From assembly GCA_003049465.1 (NCBI GenBank), contig PYSS01000003.1:62001-126000 (forward strand): a stretch of DNA of 64,000 nt, read 5' to 3'. Below the pieces are notes generated by a model, which did not search any database, was not told the origin of the DNA, and was given only the letters and a program-made list of their open reading frames with translations. How positions within the stretch are numbered: the stretch's first letter is position 1; every line of letters begins with the position of its first letter. The translations under genes and the position numbers were made by a program. The DNA comes from Magnaporthiopsis rhizophila. Taxonomy: Eukaryota; Ascomycota; Sordariomycetes; Magnaporthales; Magnaporthaceae. Positions 10,038 to 21,248 of this stretch are shown one piece after another.

Positions 10038-11922
10038 ACTGGACAGTCTGTTGTCGGCAGAGCCCGTCTGCTGTGATGGGAAAAGCTCCACATCCGCGAC
10101 AGCAGGCTCCGCAAGGCGACGCACCGCCTTGAACGAATGGGGGCCGGTAGCGCGCCCCTCAGTAGGTTCCGGCCTGACCACTAGGTGGCCGAGCCGGGTT
10201 AACAGCGCTGAGATATCCGCAGAGAGTATCTACGCCTTGCAACCGTGCTGTGGTTGCACAGCACAAAATCTGCGGGTCTTGGCGGTGACGGGGACGAGCT
10301 CAAGGCGCCCTCTAACAGTTTGCTTCGGGGACCGGTGATTCGCGCCGTCAAACAGGCAGTGGTCGGCCGGGATCGTTCGCGACGATGGTCGAGGGCACAA
10401 ACGGCCAGGACAGGACGAGGACGTCTTGGGATTTCGGATCAAAAACAGATGTGGATATATGCGACGCAAAGTAGGAGGGACAGAAGTGTGCGCGCGCACC
10501 GTCAGTCAGACGTCACCCAGCCTGGCGCGAGGCCTCAGGTGAACATGGCTGGGCGGATGGGGATTGATGTCGCCAGTGGCGCGCTTTTACCCAGACAGGT
10601 GGGAAGACGGGGGAACCCAACCAGCATCCAACTGACAGGCAGGGTCTTCGCTTGGTTGCGGGATCGCCGAATTGCGTAGGCTGCGGGTCCAAGGAGCCGG
10701 GGGGAGTGCCAAGTCTTCGGGAGTACTAAAGGCCCAGAGGAGGCTGGTCGTCTGCTGTGCGAGCAATCGTCGTCAGAAAAGCCCGCGGGGCTACATGAAA
10801 GACTCGTTTTCGGGCACTGGAAAAGCTTTCAGCGGAAGACAAGAGATGGAGTGTGACGGGTGGCAGGCACATGGCGTTTGCGGGAAACCCGGGGGATGAA
10901 ATGGGTGGCCGCAGCTATGCGACGACAGGCATCTGTCGACGCCGCAGGGCCAGAAAAGAAAAAAAAAAAAAAAGACGAGCGGGTGCAACGGAGTCACAAG
11001 TCGAGTGGCATCAGACGGGGGGTGCCCGACCAGAGACGGGGTCGGGGCCCTTGGTTGAGGGGATGGAGGTCGAGGTGGTATGGCAGCACACAGCTGTAAA
11101 ACCGGCCCCCGCCTATGAGAGAAGGCCGACCCGACGAGGGGACTCCATGTCAAGCAGTAACGGCCGTGCGCTGGGTGGGTATTGCAGGAGAAGCAAGAGA
11201 GGTGCGGGCTGGCAGCAGGCACACTTGGCGGAGGTACCTGCCCGCCGGACTGGAGGTGGCGCGGGTGTGAGAAACAGGAGCTACTTGGCCCTGGGGCACT
11301 CGACGCCACAGACACACCGGCCTGCCCCTCGATAGCACCATAACGCATATCATATGCAACCCCCGATCCGTCGTCACATCCGCCCAATCCAAGCCGGTTC
11401 CGCTGGGCGGCCTGCTCTGGCAGAACATCCCAATGCGGGACGCCCTGTAACGAGACGGCCAGGCAAGTCCGGTCTCATCAACTGATGCCGGGCGCTCGGC
11501 TCGCCAGCGCGTGGTACTGCACAGTTGGAGAAAACTGACTTTGCGGTCCGCCCGATCCGACTTGACCGGGCGTGGGTGGGGTTTGGTTGAAAGGTGGATG
11601 GGAGGGAGGGATGTGTTGTGGGAGGATAAGAAAGGCAAGGGGAGTTGGGGTCAATGTCGCGTGGTCGTGCTTTGCTTTCTGTTTAACGGTTGACAGCACC
11701 AAAAAAAAAAAAAAAAAAAAAAAGGGACGACAAGTAAACCACAGCGTGTAAGGTGAAAGTAGACGAAAATAAAGATAAAGGGAAAGCATCAAAGTTTCGG
11801 CAAACGTGCCGTGCACAAGGAAAGACCTGGCCGTGTCGGATCGAGGTTGCGAGTCTCGAACGCCTCAGACCAGCCCGTTCGTTGCGTGGAGGCACGGAGA
11901 CTCGAGTGCGGGGGTCAGACAA

Positions 11923-11954
<32 letters not shown>

Positions 11955-14900
11955 AAAACGCTACACTAACCCAAAGACGTGGCGCGTGAGGAGGGTGAGA
12001 CCACTACGGCCGCGGCGCTTTTGTTGGAACAGGGAGGGAAAAACGTGGGTCGGATGTCGGTCGGTGCGAGCAAAGACGGTCTCAAAAACCAGACTTTCAC
12101 AGGAAAAAAAAAGGGGGGTCAAGATACAGCCATTTGATGTATAAAGAGTGTGCTGTTGCAAGCGCAAAAAAATCGGGACGGGGCGCGGGGGGTGCGGGCG
12201 GCCGGGCCTTTGTTTTTCTTGGATGTCTTGCGACCTTCGTCCGACTCGAGCGGGACTGGGACTGGCGAGCGAGTTTCTCTGGGGAAGGGGACAGGAAAAA
12301 TCGAGCGGAGCACGGAGAGTATGTGGGGGTTTTAATGGGATGCCGCTGCAAAAAATGGAGACCCAGCCTCGACCGGGCTGCCAAGGCCCGCGCTGCCCAT
12401 GTCTGGACAAGGACGCAGCGAAGTTGCGCAGCCATGGCAATAGGTAGGGTGGGGATTGCGATGCGATGCGATGCGACGACACCACCAGCTGGACTGCCCC
12501 AGATCACATCGAGGGCTCCTCCGCGATCGCTGTGCAGCAAATCTGTGCCAACCTGGGGCCACCTTTGTCCCTGTATGAGGGCGTCAGGCTGCTTTTGTGT
12601 GTACGGCTCTTTGCTCCTTTTCCCCCATGCCGTAGACCGTAGACAAGCCGAAGAAGAAAACCACGCAGACTGCAAGCAGCCGACCGACAAGTCTGCCTGC
12701 CTGCCAGACGGAGACCCAAAGCTGTGGATGGGCATGGGGGTGGTGTTCATCCTTGGGCGCTTCTTCCTTTGGGCGATGTCTGGACTCCCACGCAACCCAC
12801 GCAACCACACCCATACACAACAACCCCTGTCCTTGTCTGGTGTTGAGCCGTGCTAGCCTGGCTCTGCTAGTGGCTTTTTTTTTTTTTCATTTTTTTTTTT
12901 CATGCTTCCTCGGGGCTTGTTTGCTGTCCCGCGTTATTTACGCTCGCTGACGAAAAAAAGCAAAGAAAAAAAAAAAAGAAACGAAACGAGAAGCTAACTG
13001 GCAGCCCCGGCCAAGTTGGCGCTTTGCCCGTCGCTCCTGCTAGTTTGCGGGGCAGAACCCCCTAGCGCGGGTTGTGCCTGGGCTGGCGGCCGAGCAAGCA
13101 GACAGCATCACCATCGCGGTCGCGTGGGCAAAAATGCAGATGCGCTCAAAAAGAAAGAGAGAAAAAAAAAACCCCCCCAGCAACGACGGGAAGAACTACC
13201 TTGTGCCCGTGCTCTTGATGTCGTACACGATAACAGAGAGCCAACGGCGCCGACCGGTCTCCCCAAGTTCCCCGGAAGGGTAGCTACATGGTGCTTGGGT
13301 AACATGATAGGCAACGGCCCTGGGGGGTTATGCGCACACAAGCTCGTGTTACCCGATTTGGGGGTGTATGCCGGGCACAGGAGATTTTCCAAAGAGAGAG
13401 GGGTTGGGTGCCCATCCTCTCACCTTTCTTTTCGTTTGTTTTCATCTCCCCTTACTCTTGGCACTCGTCAACATCATCCCGATCAGCAAAAGGGAAAAGA
13501 AAAAAGCTGAGTCCGGACGCGCCCCCGTCTCCCAAATGAGGAAATGGGATCGGTTAGGGCCAATTTCTGGGGAGAGGGCAACACATCTCGCATCTTGAGA
13601 CAAGCACCCTGCCTCCGTCCATCTCCCCATCTCTCGGCCGCCCGCCATTCTGCAAGTCCATGCACGTCGCCTCGGCGCCAGCTGCACAAGACCTAATGTA
13701 GGCATGTATTGTACAATAGGACATCAACCCCGCCAGTCGTCGTGGATCCATCCATCCTCTTTGTTCCCCCGCAGTGAGATCGGTCAAAATGGTCCACGCC
13801 GCCCCAATGTGGGCCATGGTGCTGGGTACCGTACTGTACCAGACGCTTCCCCGGTCACGGCTAGTAGAGGAGGATGCCGTTCTCGTTCATTTCGATCTAA
13901 TTCATGGATGGTGCCCGCTGGCAATCACGACCCGCGACGGGCTGAACCAAGGCCGTGGGTGCGGTGCCCGGGCGGCAAATGCCTTCCTTGCCTGCCCTGG
14001 TCTGCGCGCGCCAACGCTTCACAGCAGGGGCTCATCTGGGAAATCCCTCGGTGGGTGGGGTCCAGTCTTTGGTCCCACGCAGGAAGGCCGGGGTCGTGGA
14101 GGCATTGCGTGAAAAAAATGAAATGTGGAGAGGGAAGGGAGCTGCGCGGCTGGGCGGAGATTCTTCCATGGTAGTCCTGTGCTTTGCCTCCGCTAACCTC
14201 TTTTAGGCCTGGGTTTGATTGATCTTGATGTGATTGAGTGATGGGGCGGCGTTTTTAGCGTGGGAACGGACTTGCAGCCAGCGTTGTTCGCCCCCCCGCG
14301 TTGACGATCAATCCCAGCCGACCGTCACGCCTGAAAATCCCGCCGCGCGTTTGCAGGTCAAATGCGCCGTATCCGTATCTCACTTCTCGCGATTGTTGCA
14401 GATCCAGCACTCCGAGACCCCCTTTCCCTGCTTCTGTGGACAAGTATCAAAGGCTTTCTTTCTCCCAAGGCGTGTTGAGCTGTCGCAGTAGAAATGGACC
14501 CTCGAAACCACAAAAACAGTCCGCACGAGTTTTACATCATCCATGACGGGACACGGGGCACTTGGCGTGGAGTTACTGCGGCTGGGGCCGTCGGCGCGGG
14601 GGTCAGCTCCATAGTCATGCCGTGTTTCAAAACTGTAGTTTGGTTTGCTTTGAGTTAATCACTTGCATCTCTGGCTGCTGGGCACCGTCTCTATCGTCGT
14701 AGTGGTTGGTTGGTGTGAAAAAAAAAAAAAAAAAAATGAAAAGTGACAGTTCATGTTTCGCCCGCCCAGCCCTGCTTGTCGACCCAGAGAGCAATCTCTA
14801 CCTACCAGGTACTTCCTTTCAAGTAACCCCATGTCTCGAAAGATACGAGAACAAAAAAGCCACAGCGCTGCACGGAACTCGATTTATCCCGAACATGGGA

Positions 14901-17285
14901 ACAGGGGTGGAATTCAGCAGGTGTGAAAGAAAAGAAAAAATGATATTAAAAAAAAAAAAAAAAGCGAGGACGTGCTCACAACTCCCAGGGGGGTTGGCTG
15001 GGCACGCTGCGTTGGCAGGCAGCTGACAACTTGCCAAGACGGTTGGAGGGCATGACTTTGGCTTCCTTCACCCCTCGCACTTTGCACCAACAGTCTTGTT
15101 AAAGTAGGATCCTGTGCTGTGGTAGCACAACATATGTACGCCCATCAACGGTGACGTGCCACCCACCTTCGATCCTTTTGAAGTCGGCTTTGCTCTCGCG
15201 CCTCGGTTGGCGCTCGTCGGGCAACGTGCAAGCAGTTTAACGGCAATGAAAATATCGGATGAATATCCTAATTTCCACTGCAAATGCCAGCCATCTATGT
15301 ACACTCCTCAGCCCTCAGGGGTTATAAAAGGTTCTGCACAGATGCAGTAAAAATAACGTCATAATCCGAAACTCTCAAGGGGCCATGCCGCACAGATTCC
15401 ACTTGGGCCAGCCCGAAGGAGCATGCCGACAGTGACATGGAGTTGCTTGTCAGGGAGCGTTCCATTTTCCGAATATCCTTTTCCAACAAGCAACAGATCA
15501 TGTTAGACATAAAGGGCGTACACACCTACTTAGAATCCTCCCGAGTGTGCTACAAAAAGACGTACATGTACATAAAGGCCAGCAGGTTCGTCACTGCTTT
15601 GGCCTCCGAGGAGTACATTGCATACGTAGGTACCTCCGATGTTCCGAGGAGATCCAGTGGGGGCCGCCTTTGGTTCACTTGACCTGATCAAGGATCGGTG
15701 ATTTGCCAGGTTAGCAAGGAGGAGGGCAAGGGGACAGAGATGGGACGAAAAATAGAGGAGAAGGAGAAAAATGGCGCCGCCACCTGGGTGTCTTCGGGCG
15801 GTGGCTTTTTCTGCAGCCCCGCGGAGTGGTGGGTGGGGGCGTTGTGGGCGTTCCATTCTCGTGCAAGCGGGAAATGGGAAAGAGAGAGTCGGCGTCGTAT
15901 TCGTCTGACCTGCCTGCCGCCTGGCCATTTCACCCGGGCGAGTAAATGCCTCGCATCTTTTCGACAGGGAGTTCTGCGGCGACCAAAAAAGGGAAAGGGC
16001 CGGACGAGAGACGCAAGATATGCAGCCTCTGCATGCGCGATACGAAAGGTACCCATCAGGGGGTTTTCCGGCTGAAGGCAGGCAGGTTGCGGTCGGTTGG
16101 CAGCTTGGCGAGCGGATGAGACTGGATGCCCGGCCGTTGAAGCCCCAGATGAGAAGAGACCAATGGCGTGGAAGGGGTTCGTAAGTGGGTGTGAACAGTG
16201 GCTTCATTTTTGTGCGATTTTTTTTGGTTCTCGTTCTGTGATTTATCCGCCCGAAAGGAAACAAATAGGTGCCTGGGAAACGACGTCTGACGAATCCAGT
16301 GACTGCTTTCCCTTTCTTTCCGGCGCCGGCATCCCACGTCATTGGTCGGGTTTAACATTGGACCATCCTTGTGACTTGATTCTGAGCAGAAGGGGGCAAG
16401 GACTTTGGTTCCCAGGAGCGCGGATTACAGCCTAACGGGGGTGGCGGCCAGCTAGCACCGAGGATGTAGGCGAGCGAAGGTGCCCCAGAATCCGGGCACC
16501 CAGCTCAGCCCCAGAGCACGTACGCGCCGAGCGTGCATTCGAATTGTGATGAGGAAAGCCACTCTTTGCTTTTGGCGTAGAGACAGAAGCGACAGTGGGG
16601 GTCATCCGACTCGTTGGTTATTTTAGTGCCAAGGGGTGATCTGTGTCTTAGTCGCCATCCCTGGCCGACTTTCATCTCCCATCCTTCAAGTCTCTATCCC
16701 GACGTACATATCGCAGGGCTCAAGGCTAAAATCGCAACTCTTACGGCGCGGATGCATCATGTGTGAGGCAAGAACTTATAAAACAACTCGATGCTGCTGC
16801 AACGTCAAACTTCCCGTCGACGGAAGGTGTACCCATGAACGTACAGTACTGACCCGTGCGTGGGTGGCACCGCGCGAACAAACCACATGTGCTAAGTGGG
16901 GGCGGCGTGGGTCTGCGGAGCCTCAAATGTCGTCAGACCTCTGGTCCCCAGCAACTTTTTTTGTCGGCTGTGAGGTCAGGAGACACACGATCCCGAAAAA
17001 TTACGGTTGACACCCCCTTTTAGTTGGACAAAATAGAGACCACTACAGCAAAAAAAAAAAAAACACGGACGCTTCTTCGGGCCTGTGCAGTAGGACTCGT
17101 CTTTGAACAATTCCTGTACAATGTAACACCAATTGGTCTTTTTTCGAGTCTTCCCCCGCAATTACACGCACCAACCCGGCCTTGTCGCGTGCGGTTCCAG
17201 CCGTCGTCGGCCCAGAGCCACAGTCTCTCCGGAACCATCTTCCGTTTCCTCCTTTGCCCCTCTCTCTCACTCTCTCCTGTTCCCA
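10038..17285. promoter_or_regulatory. Long gene-poor divergent region between C2H2 regulator and SAP30 gene
   Basis: About 7.2 kb without a recognisable protein-coding gene. Open frames here are short, lack family motifs and usually overlap on both strands. It is dotted with A homopolymers on the + strand, for example 11701-11723 (23 A) and 11924-11953 (30 A), with shorter runs near 10960, 12968, 14719, 14950 and 17050. A 5-nt tandem repeat TGCGA x4 lies at 12457-12476. The likeliest content is the long upstream regulatory region and leader of the C2H2 regulator (leftward transcription) plus the SAP30 promoter at the right end. An unannotated noncoding RNA is possible. Confidence 0.5.
11701..11953. 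repeat. Two long poly(A) runs
   Basis: Runs of 23 A (11701-11723) and 30 A (11924-11953) lie 200 bp apart in the gene-poor region. They could be retro-inserted tails or nucleosome-excluding tracts. No target-site duplication is evident by eye. Confidence 0.8.
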
Positions 17286-18038
17286 ATGCCTCCAAAGCCA
17301 AAGAACGGCCACGACGACTCCAGCAAGCCAGAGACCCCGCACTCGGCCGGCAAGCATGGCCACAAGGACGGGCCGAACGGCACGCCCGCGTCAGCGCATC
17401 ACCACCCCCACCACCACGCCGTCAACGGGGGCAAGATGCGTCGCGTCGCCAGCTCGGCCGGCATGAACTTGCGCGAGTCCATGACGGCGGCACAGCTCCT
17501 CGTCGCGGCCCCCGATGCAGGGCTGACCCCCGCCTCGGCCGGCGGCGGCACCTCGTCGGCTTCTCCGGCAGTCGCCCCCGACGGCACTGCCCAGGATCCG
17601 GGCGCTCTTGGAGCGGCGGTATGTTCTACACCCATTCTTGCCTTGCGTTTTCCTTCCTTGGGATGTACCACAGACAGTTCGCTGACGACTCGTCCCTGTC
17701 CACTGCAGGTCCAATGGTCGTCTTTCGATCGCTCCGTTCTCCATTCCTACCGTCGCGTCTACCGACTAAACACGCCGACGTCCTTCATGACCGACTACCA
17801 CCGCTGGGTCCTCTCGCGTCCCGGCAGCATGGGCCTCCAGTCGCCGACGATGCTACGATCGAGGGTGTTCAGGCGGCAAGGCAAGGACCAGCTCGCGGGC
17901 GCGGTCCGCAGGCATTTCAACAGCCAAGGGGTTCAAGAGAACGACGTCATTGTCGACTTCTTGCACAAAGTTCACACCACAGCGTCTGCAGCCACATCCA
18001 AGCCAGGGAGAATACGAAAGAAGGACGCACACATATAG
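17286..18038 (+). CDS. SAP30-like subunit of the Sin3/histone deacetylase complex
   Basis: The 220-residue product is predicted to bridge Sin3 and the Rpd3-type deacetylase in a nuclear corepressor. Exons are 17286-17618 and 17709-18038. The N-terminal half is low-complexity: Lys/His-rich (SAHHHPHHHAV) then Ala/Gly/Ser-rich. The second exon opens VQWSSFDRSVLHSYRRVYRL and continues TPTSF, the signature of the SAP30 Sin3-binding domain, and ends in a short basic tail (GRIRKKDAHI). The intron (GTATGT...CTGCAG) is 90 nt and has no in-frame stop, so it can be read through. The start chosen is the first ATG of the reading frame that begins inside the leader. The family assignment is good although the protein is short and divergent outside the domain. 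Confidence 0.82.
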   Translation: MPPKPKNGHDDSSKPETPHSAGKHGHKDGPNGTPASAHHHPHHHAVNGGKMRRVASSAGMNLRESMTAAQLLVAAPDAGLTPASAGGGTSSASPAVAPDGTAQDPGALGAAVCSTPILALRFPSLGCTTDSSLTTRPCPLQVQWSSFDRSVLHSYRRVYRLNTPTSFMTDYHRWVLSRPGSMGLQSPTMLRSRVFRRQGKDQLAGAVRRHFNSQGVQENDVIVDFLHKVHTTASAATSKPGRIRKKDAHI

Positions 18039-18101
18039 AAAAGGTGCAGTCTTTCGTCGACGAGTAATGCCAGGTGTATATCAGACGGATGGGTAGACGG
18101 A

Positions 18102-18431
18102 TCAACATCGTACCAGGGAAGATGCATGGGTTTGGTGGTTGGTTTTGGGCGACGCGCCGGCTAGCGACTCTGGCGCGCACACACATGACGAATCGCAACG
18201 GGAATTATTGTAACAAACGACAAGAAAAAAAAAAAAAGAAGAAGCAAAAAGCTCACTCGACTGCCCTTCGAGGGGGAGTCGAGGTACGAAAACCCCACTT
18301 TTTGGAGGTTTTATTTCGATAGCTCTAAAGTCGCCGTCAACGGACGGATTCGAATCAGCGAACTTGGGGTTTTCTTGGCCCTCACCCGTGGAAGAAGGTT
18401 GTGGCATTTTTAACACCACGGTTGTACCCAT
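18102..18431 (-). CDS. Candidate small gene, unknown protein (weak)
   Basis: I do not recognise this open frame of 109 codons. Its first 65 residues (start MGTTVVLKMPQPSSTGEGQE, later GDFRAIEIKPPKSGVFVPRL) have ordinary protein-like composition. They use AT-ending codons far more than neighbouring genes, so this is not a GC-driven shadow frame. The rest runs through a T homopolymer (18222-18237 on +) and is probably not coding. A GTGAGC donor exists just before that tract. A TATA-like TTATATA lies about 55-60 bases upstream of the ATG (near 18486). It could be a small species-specific gene, an effector-sized protein without signal peptide, or a fragment of an old element. Confidence 0.25.
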   Translation of the reverse strand: MGTTVVLKMPQPSSTGEGQENPKFADSNPSVDGDFRAIEIKPPKSGVFVPRLPLEGQSSELFASSFFFFLVVCYNNSRCDSSCVCAPESLAGASPKTNHQTHASSLVRC

Positions 18432-18483
18432 TCAACCACCCGGTTTGCTGCTGTGAGCTGTTGAAAGGAGACCTTGAGGTTGG

Positions 18484-18494
18484 GTATATAAGGG
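18484..18494 (-). promoter_or_regulatory. TATA-like element for the 18431 minus-strand open frame
   Basis: On the minus strand the sequence reads CCCTTATATACCC, a good TATA match, 50-60 bases upstream of the ATG at 18431. No transcription evidence is available from sequence. Confidence 0.35.
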
Positions 18495-19453
18495 AGAAGC
18501 GATTGCCCTCTGGCGGCATTGATCGTCGCACCGGACACAGCCAGCGATCAGCGAGCTCCGGGCAGGTCTCTTGCAAGTTTCTATTTTATATATACATATT
18601 CTGCCCACATGCTTGATTTCTATCACTCAAGTCTGAGCTATCGAGACTGGGTGTGTTTGCCAATCGGTCAATGTTTTTGACAAGTTAGACCCAAGTTGGT
18701 CGAGCTCGAACTGGGACGGTCCCCGAACTTGCTTATGGTTGTCCTCAAGGCGAGAGTTCATGGGCGCTGACTAAACCCCCAAGATGCGTGGCAGTGAGCC
18801 TATAGCGCCCAGGAGCCGGCTGCCCTCGGGTGCCATCTCGTATGTTTTGGCGAAAGGTATAGCCTGGTTCTGTTGGGAAATGACAGGTATACCCTCATCC
18901 AAGTTCTGAGGCGCCGTTATCTTGGGCTGATGAGCCTCCTTGGGTGATGATGCAGCACCCGATAGATTCAGGCATGCCTCGCAAAGTCGTCCCCTAAAAT
19001 GCTTCATATACCTGCCTAGGCCGACCGACAAATAGTTTGAATTGTCGCTAGTCTAGTGAAGAGGGTGTCATGCAACGTCAAAAAACGCAGGCTGGTGACA
19101 AGCCACGCCAGTCAACCCGACGCCCCCAGCTTCGAGAAGCTTAAGCTCGTGCCCCCACAGTCCCCCACAATTGATGCCTCAGGCTCCGCATAGCCCAATG
19201 ACGGTGCTTCGAGAAGAAAAAAAAAAGCTGTTGCGAATGGGAGGGAAGCGCCTGGATTTAGAGCGAAACCGAATGGTAACCACTCGGGCCCTGAGGCGCC
19301 ACATCTTTGTTGCTTTTCTTTTTTTGCTCACGGAAGCTAGAACTATAACCTCGCCTCTCTGGTTGCGCTCAGGATTCACCTCGGCAATGACGATTTAGCG
19401 AGCCTCCCTCGACCCCTCCTCCAACCCTTTTTTCTTTTTAGTCACGCCCAGGC

Positions 19454-21248
19454 ATGAATTCCGGGAATTTTCTCACAAAGGCCGCCCTGCCGGCGCGGCA
19501 GCTGTCACGGGCCCGAGTATCCCGACAACGAAAGCTGCCAGTCTCAGCACTGGAGCCATCCGTAAAGCGCACAATATCAACATGCGCCGCGAGCAGGCGG
19601 CCCGCCGCCGCATGTCCTCGCAGCCCCTGCAGTGCCGCTGTCCACAGCAAAAGAGTAAGTGCCTCCGTCCGCAGGAAAAGCCTGCTCCGATGTGTGTATC
19701 CTCCTCCGACTCAGGCTCCGCTGACATGCGCATGTGCAGACCTTCCACGCAACCCCAAGGTCCCCCGCGTCGCAAAGAAACCCATATGATGTGCTCGGGG
19801 TCGGCAAGACCTCCTCGGCGGCCGAGATAAAGAAGGCCTACTACGGCCTGGCCAAAAAGTACCACCCGGACACGAACAAGGACGCCGGCGCAAAAGAAAA
19901 GTTTGCCGATATACAAGCCGCCTATGAGATACTATCGGACCCCAAGAAGCGCGAGCAGTACGACCAGTTCGGCGCTGCCGGCTTCGATCCCTCAGGGGCC
20001 GGCCCCGGCGCCGGTGGTGGCAACCCCTTCGGCGGCGGCCATCCCTTCTCGGGCTTCGGCGGCCAGGGCGGCTTCGGCACCTCCATCAACCTTGACGATC
20101 TCTTCGCCGCGTTCACGGGTGGCGCCGGGCCATTTGGCGGCGGTAGCGGTAGGCGTGGCGGCGGCGGGCGCAATCCATTCGGCGGGCAACAGCAGCAGGC
20201 GGCCGTGGGCGACAACATCGAGGTGCAGGCGTCCATCTCATTCATGGAGGCGGCCAAGGGCACCAGCAAGACCATGACCATCAACCCGCTGGTGCAGTGC
20301 AGAACGTGCAGCGGGAGCGGGCTCAAGGCCGGGGCCAAGCGCAGCGCGTGCATGTCGTGCAACGGGTCGGGCCAGCGCGTGCACATGATCAACGGCGGCT
20401 TCCAGATGGCCTCGACATGCGGCGCCTGCTCGGGCACGGGCTCGGTCGCGCCCCGCGGGTCCGAGTGCCGCACCTGCGGCGGCGACGGCGTCACGCGCGA
20501 CCGCAAGACCATCACGGTCGACATCCCGGGCGGCGTCGAGGACGGCATGCGCCTGCGCGTCGACGGCGAGGGCGATGCCCCCGTGCTGGGCGGCGCCGAC
20601 CCGTCCACGGTCCACTCGGTGCGCGGCGACCTCTTGCTGCTCATCCGCGTCGCCGCCGACGCCAAGTTCAAGCGCAACGGCTCCGACATATTCTACACGG
20701 CCACCATCCCACTGACCACGGCCATCCTGGGAGGCGAGGTCAAGGTCCCGACGCTCGACGGCGACGTCAACGTCAAGGTGGCTACCGGCACCAACACGGG
20801 CGACTCCATCACGCTCAGTGGCATGGGCATGAAGAAGCTCGGCTCCCGCCGCTCCGCACACGGCGACCTCCACGTCGAGTTCCGCGTCTCCATGCCCAAG
20901 TACCTGTCGGCCAACCAAAGGACCATAATCGAGATGCTGGCAGAGGAGATGGGCGACAAGACGGCCAAGCGTATCATGAACATCAACATGAGCGGGTAAG
21001 CATGCATTTGGCTCTTTCATTTGTTTGCTTTGCATTTCTTTCATGACTGACGCCTTTTTTTTTTTTTAAGCAGGTCCGGCGCCCACTCACACGAGAACGA
21101 GGGCTTCCTCAAATCCATGTGGCACAACTTGACAAACCACCCTGCACATCGCCAAACCGGCGATTCGGCAGCAGACTCTGACAAGAAGCCGAGGTCGGAC
21201 GGCAACAAGGAGGAACCTAAGAAGGCTTCAGGATCGGGATCTGGCTGA
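19454..21248 (+). CDS. mdj1: Mitochondrial DnaJ/Hsp40 chaperone Mdj1
   Basis: This is the class I J-protein that stimulates mitochondrial Hsp70 (Ssc1) in folding and protection of imported proteins. The 543-residue product comes from exons 19454-19654, 19740-20995 and 21074-21248. Exon 1 is an Arg/Ser/Ala-rich, acid-poor presequence (MNSGNFLTKAALPARQLSRA). Exon 2 holds the J domain (NPYDVLGVGK, with HPD in KKYHPDTNKD), a Gly/Phe-rich region, four CxxCxGxG zinc repeats (CRTCSGSG, CMSCNGSG, CGACSGTG, CRTCGGDG) and the substrate-binding C-terminal domains. Exon 3 adds a charged tail after a 78-nt intron with a long T tract. All joins keep the frame. It is possible to misread exon 2 as starting at an ATG at 19734 inside intron 1, which would lose the targeting sequence. 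Confidence 0.95.

Larger units (their letters stand above)
18039..19453. other. Intergenic region between SAP30 gene and mdj1
   Basis: This 1.4 kb stretch holds the 3' end of the SAP30 gene and the promoter of mdj1, both on +. It also contains a minus-strand TATA-like element and a small open frame described separately. A T-rich tract at 19428-19440 lies just before the mdj1 ATG. A second short minus-strand open frame at 18771-19031 has no recognisable motif. Confidence 0.5.

Noticed and set aside
11701..11953. Poly(A) runs as evidence of retrotransposon insertions
   Set aside because: No target-site duplication or reverse-transcriptase fragment is seen nearby, and similar runs occur in introns and promoters throughout the window.
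12134..12856. Open frames on both strands near 12.1-12.9 kb
   Set aside because: They overlap each other on opposite strands, are Arg/Gly/Cys-rich, cross homopolymers and lack plausible starts or motifs.
18340..18440. tRNA-like T-loop sequence (GATTCGAATC) with a possible stem-loop downstream
   Set aside because: The T stem does not pair, no acceptor stem can be formed at the right distance and the anticodon loop has the wrong size.
18771..19031. 86-codon minus-strand open frame
   Set aside because: It has balanced composition but no motif, no clear promoter and no neighbours supporting it; evidence is too weak to call.
19734..20999. Mdj1 read as a single exon starting at 19734
   Set aside because: This ATG lies in intron 1 (the A-T-G-C-A-G just before the acceptor); using it would remove the mitochondrial presequence, and the frame joins cleanly to exon 1.
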